Shown piece after piece: positions 60,701 to 64,000 of a stretch of DNA of 64,000 nt. A program made the translations under genes and the position numbers. Origin of the DNA: Zhengitettix transpicula (Eukaryota > Arthropoda > Insecta > Orthoptera > Tetrigidae); assembly GCA_037074705.1 (NCBI GenBank), contig CM073591.1, positions 81,264,532 through 81,328,531 of the forward strand, in the 5' to 3' direction. The notes below the pieces were generated by a model. The model did no database searches. It worked only from the letters and a program-made list of their open reading frames with translations, and was not told the DNA's origin. How positions within the stretch are numbered: position 1 is the stretch's first letter; each line of letters opens with the position of its first letter.

Positions 60701-61309
60701 GTGAAACCACTGACACGGATGACATCACAGCGTAGCCCGTTAATTAAACAACAGGAAATAATAAGCATCCAGTAAAACCGCGAAACATTTTCCCATTGCA
60801 CTTTAAATGACCGCCTCGTCTATCGGCTCACGTTGGAATGAAGGACTTGTCTTGGGGTGAAAGCTACACGAATGGCTGTTTACTTTACTGCCATTATAAA
60901 TGAAATTGATGAAACAAAAATAAGTACCTTTGGTTATATTTTTATGGCGTCCTTATATATTTAAAATATCTGATTTCGTAATAACGGAATTAAATAATTT
61001 TGTCTGTAGTTTTTATTCAGTGACGTAATCGCTGTCACTGTACACTGTTGCCTAGTCGTGTAGCAGCGAGTCAGCAAATTCAACTGTCGTACTTCCCAAA
61101 ATTATTGCGAACTGGTAATAAGTTTTTTTTTATTAGACTTCTCTTCATCTTTGTTTCCAAATTACACTTGTATTTGTTTTAATGAAAATAGTATTTCAAA
61201 AGTTGGTTTATTTAATCTTATTTGTCTAATTTAAACTATACCGACGTAAAGGAATAACTTATCTACAATTGCATTTTTTAAATTTATTTTATTAGCAATA
61301 TTACAATAC
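57707..61309. other. AT-rich DNA, no recognised gene
   Basis: Opposing frames at 57798-58200 (90 codons minus, 71 codons plus) carry no recognisable domain. Less AT-rich patches at 59900-60040 and 60640-60870 have no open frame of note. Confidence 0.45.
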
Positions 61310-61745
61310 AAAAAGGTGGCCAAGAACGACGTAATTCTTCTTTGACGTGATTAGGTCTACTCCAGTGAAAAGCCTCCTTAGATATTCCTGTGATCATTTG
61401 GCCATTTACGTTTGGATTTTTGCATTTTGTATTCCAAAAAGAGGATTCAGGAGTGTGTTGGTGTGATTTTCTCGTCTCGTGATTGATACTTCTTTCAGTT
61501 ATGACATCATTGACGTATGGTACTTACAAGTTTTTATGAAGTGTGTAGAGACATGGAGATTTTGAGTAAAATTTTTGATTGGTTTCTCTTCACTATTGCC
61601 ATATTAGATTTTCTTGTGGAACCCCCGAGTTCAGTGCCGTAAAACCATAATGGTTTAATGATCGTTTTATTGATACGGAGGCTATTTTCAAGTGGTTGTT
61701 TTGACCTCCTACCAAGTAACCATCGTACTTCTTGACTTTTAGAAC
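61310..61745 (-). pseudogene. Jockey-type LINE reverse transcriptase, C-terminal fragment
   Basis: The minus-strand translation from ~61745 reads VRWLLGRRSKQPLENSLRIN, KTIIKPLWFYGTELGG and RKSNMAIVKRNQSKIL. This aligns residue for residue with WLLGRKPHLSLENKLLLYKT, IPIWTYGIELWG and KSNTAIIQRCQSKIL in the remnant at 34757-36424, so both belong to one family. Further on, VPYVNDVITERSINH and VKEELRRSW probably correspond to the conserved IPTVKE and RRLKR blocks of the C-terminus, after a stop near 61527. The part upstream of 61745 does not match. It is a heavily decayed fragment with no catalytic box. Confidence 0.8.
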
Positions 61746-64000
61746 CAAATATTTTTTTACTGTAAATGAATTGAGTGATAATGATCCCTTCACTGTACCT
61801 GACTAAATTATATCGTTGGTCCGAAGATGTAATTATACCTGGATAACTCAAAAATGAGTTATGTCTCAATGGCTGCATATACTCAACAGGATTGGAATTT
61901 TCATGTAAATAACTGTATTTACAGCCATTACATATTTAGAAAATTACTACAACTCGATTTCTTTAACAGTTCGTGATAGTGGTGAAGTTCAAATGAATTC
62001 TGCAGTTCTGGAGACACCGCTTAATATTTTTCATAATAAAATGTTTCCCCTTTCGTCTACGGCTTTAGTAACTACTGGAATCTGAGAATGATTTGAACAC
62101 ATTACTAATATAATGAGTATACTGTATTTTTAGCAAATAATCCATTTATAACGTGTAAATGACTGTGATTTTTAACATTTTACTTCAGTTAACTAACGCA
62201 TATGAGGATCGCAGGCTTAGTGGTTAATATTTGTGTCATGTATTTTTTTAGAAGTAGTTTTTTTTTTCTGGAGCACAGTCTAAAAAAAGGCAGTCCTTGA
62301 ACAGAATGCTGTGAAAGATGTCGAAAGAAGAATTAGTAATTGTGTTTAAACGCTGCCTCATCAGCAACTCGTCAAAGTGGAGCGTTTGCGTAAGTGCATA
62401 ACTTTCACAGTCCGAAGTAGCATCATTAGCAAAGTTTCTGTGGTATTACACTGAAAACAAAGCACAACTATATATAATTAGATAAGTAAGTAGCCAGAAA
62501 AAAATAGAAAAAAGAACTAAATAAATACCAATATATAAATATTTTATATTTTAGGCTACTTATTTATCTAATAATTTTTCTTTACACGCAGACGTTTTGT
62601 ATTTTAATTACAATTATGTATACATGTTTAAAAAACTGAAAGGATAACTGCAGATTCTGTCTTCTTTAAGGTGAAACGAAGGCGGTAAGTGAGCATAATT
62701 CAATAAATTACGTTACTCAGATATTATTAAGGAATGTGAATCAGTTGATAGTTTTTCTGTATTTTTATCAACAAGGATCTGTTTACTTAAGTTTCCATTG
62801 ATTCAATACGATCATCAGTGGAAAAATGTGGGTGATGCGACTGTTATTAAACCCATAAAAACTGCAAACTTGACGAAAGTGATTAAGTATAAAGAAACAA
62901 CGATTACTCGTCATTGCCCGTTTGTAAGCCAACGTCTTTTCATAGAAGTTTATGGTATCGTTTGAATAGTGACAAATTAAGAGCGAATGAAAAGTTGATA
63001 CAAGGCGAAAGAGTTACGTGAAATAAGCCACGAACTTGCCAAATTCTGTTGAGGGACACTTACAAAAATAAACTCACGATTAACATTCAAGACATGAAAA
63101 TCTTATGTTCAAGGAATGATTTAATTTTAATGTAGTTACAATTGCATTGATAACAGGAACAAATTGTTTCGCCAATTTTGATACGTAAAATGAACAAAAA
63201 ATACCCAGAATAAATTATTAAATATTTTTATTACGGTTATAAAGCAGGTTGACTAAATACTTTGTTGGAACTGTACAAAATATATGCAAACAGTTTCTCA
63301 GGACTTTATACACTATGTGAGAAAACAATTATGTATGAGGCAAAAAAATGTGACATGTTAGTTAGCGAAGAAAATAATTTGTGCCCAACAACTGTAATCG
63401 ATTACAAAAATAACAATCGTAAGGAATAGTAACTAAAATGTTATATTTTCCAGTGTTATATATACATATATGCTCGAGTAGAAAATTAATTTGCTTATTT
63501 TAAAGATAACCGATAAACACTAATGTCGTTCTGTTACTGCAACACTATTAATTTCTCACTTGACTGTAACTTGGTTGTACGTTAACGTCAAATATTTAGG
63601 TTTCACATTTAATTAATGGAAAACATACAGAAGCCTAACTAATATGACACCCATACCGAATTATAAAATCTCTTTTAGTTGCCATAACGAGTACACGTTC
63701 ATTAATGTTTTAGGTAAGTCACCGGATCACTGATTCAATCTACTTCATATGCATAACTAACGAGCGCATATCAGGATTATGAAATCATCGTAAAGGTTGG
63801 TTTTGACGTGACCGCAACATATTTCTGGTAAAACTGTTACAGGAATGTTATGAATGAAACGTGGTAAATTCGTAAAATACGAATATTAAAACCCCTTTTC
63901 TGTTATAGAATTTTTATTTTGAAATTTATACGCATCCTGTAGCTTTAATAAACAAAAACTGATTATTTAGTCCATCTAAGCGAAAAATATAAATTATTTC
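61746..64000. other. AT-rich DNA to the window edge, no gene seen
   Basis: No recognisable gene or repeat, apart from the possibly extended minus-strand frame to 61878 that adjoins the LINE fragment. Confidence 0.5.

Noticed and set aside
1..64000. CRISPR array, rRNA, bacterial operon signals, integrated virus
   Set aside because: No regularly spaced repeats, no rRNA-like blocks, no operon-like gene packing and no viral proteins were seen; the content is typical of animal repetitive DNA.

Overview
The window reads as non-coding DNA from a large, AT-rich animal genome, most likely an insect. It contains a mariner transposon, several decayed non-LTR retrotransposons (LINEs) of Jockey and CR1-like type, Helitron-like elements, fold-back elements, and an abundant family of short poly-A-tailed retroposons. 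I found no convincing host protein-coding gene, no rRNA, no certain tRNA and no CRISPR array. Almost all short open frames are chance frames in AT-rich DNA or frames inside repeats. The order of insect is not determined; a repeat-rich polyneopteran (cockroach, termite or stick-insect type) is only a guess.

Layout. 1-155: 3' remnant of a LINE reverse transcriptase, cut by the window edge. 649-1705: three head-to-tail copies of a poly-A-tailed retroposon, called family P here, with palindromic units at its 5' end. 3.6-3.8 kb: fold-back element. 4.5-4.9 kb: relative of the Helitron-like set. 5.8-6.0, 8.1-9.0, 16.3-17.2, 24.1-24.4, 37.9 and 41.9 kb: more family P copies. 7.1-7.3 kb: small fold-back element. 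9.5-10.4 and 28.6-29.4 kb: two copies of an unclassified ~0.8 kb repeat. 11.0-12.3 kb: Helitron-like element with internal tandem units. 13.75-14.3 kb: a largely open Jockey-type C-terminus that has no ATG. 25.1-25.7 kb: diverged tandem duplication. 27.4-28.0 and 31.6-31.7 kb: fold-back elements. 30.3-31.1 kb: Helitron-like element. 34.76-36.42 kb: the longest LINE remnant, a Jockey-type reverse transcriptase with its FADD box. 39.6-40.1 and 55.8-56.35 kb: another dispersed repeat pair. 42.8-43.4 kb: local duplication. 49.8-50.7 kb: direct repeat. 51.0-51.96 kb: 3' end of a CR1-like LINE. 52.85-54.06 kb: mariner with both inverted repeats and a frameshifted transposase. 56.40-57.7 kb: two Helitron-like copies joined end to end. 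61.3-61.75 kb: a second, minus-strand copy of the Jockey family seen at 34.8 kb.

How the parts relate. No element encodes an intact protein, so nothing here is an autonomous system as it stands. Family P and the short Helitron-like copies would have to be moved by proteins encoded elsewhere. The two signals most worth following are the exact head-to-tail Helitron-like junction at 57182/57183 and family P, with its 5' palindromes and its habit of sitting as doublets and a triplet joined through poly-A tracts. Five islands less AT-rich than their surroundings (about 12.8, 32.1, 40.6, 44.8 and 45.5 kb), two with good splice-donor motifs, are the only places where host exons or regulatory DNA might hide.
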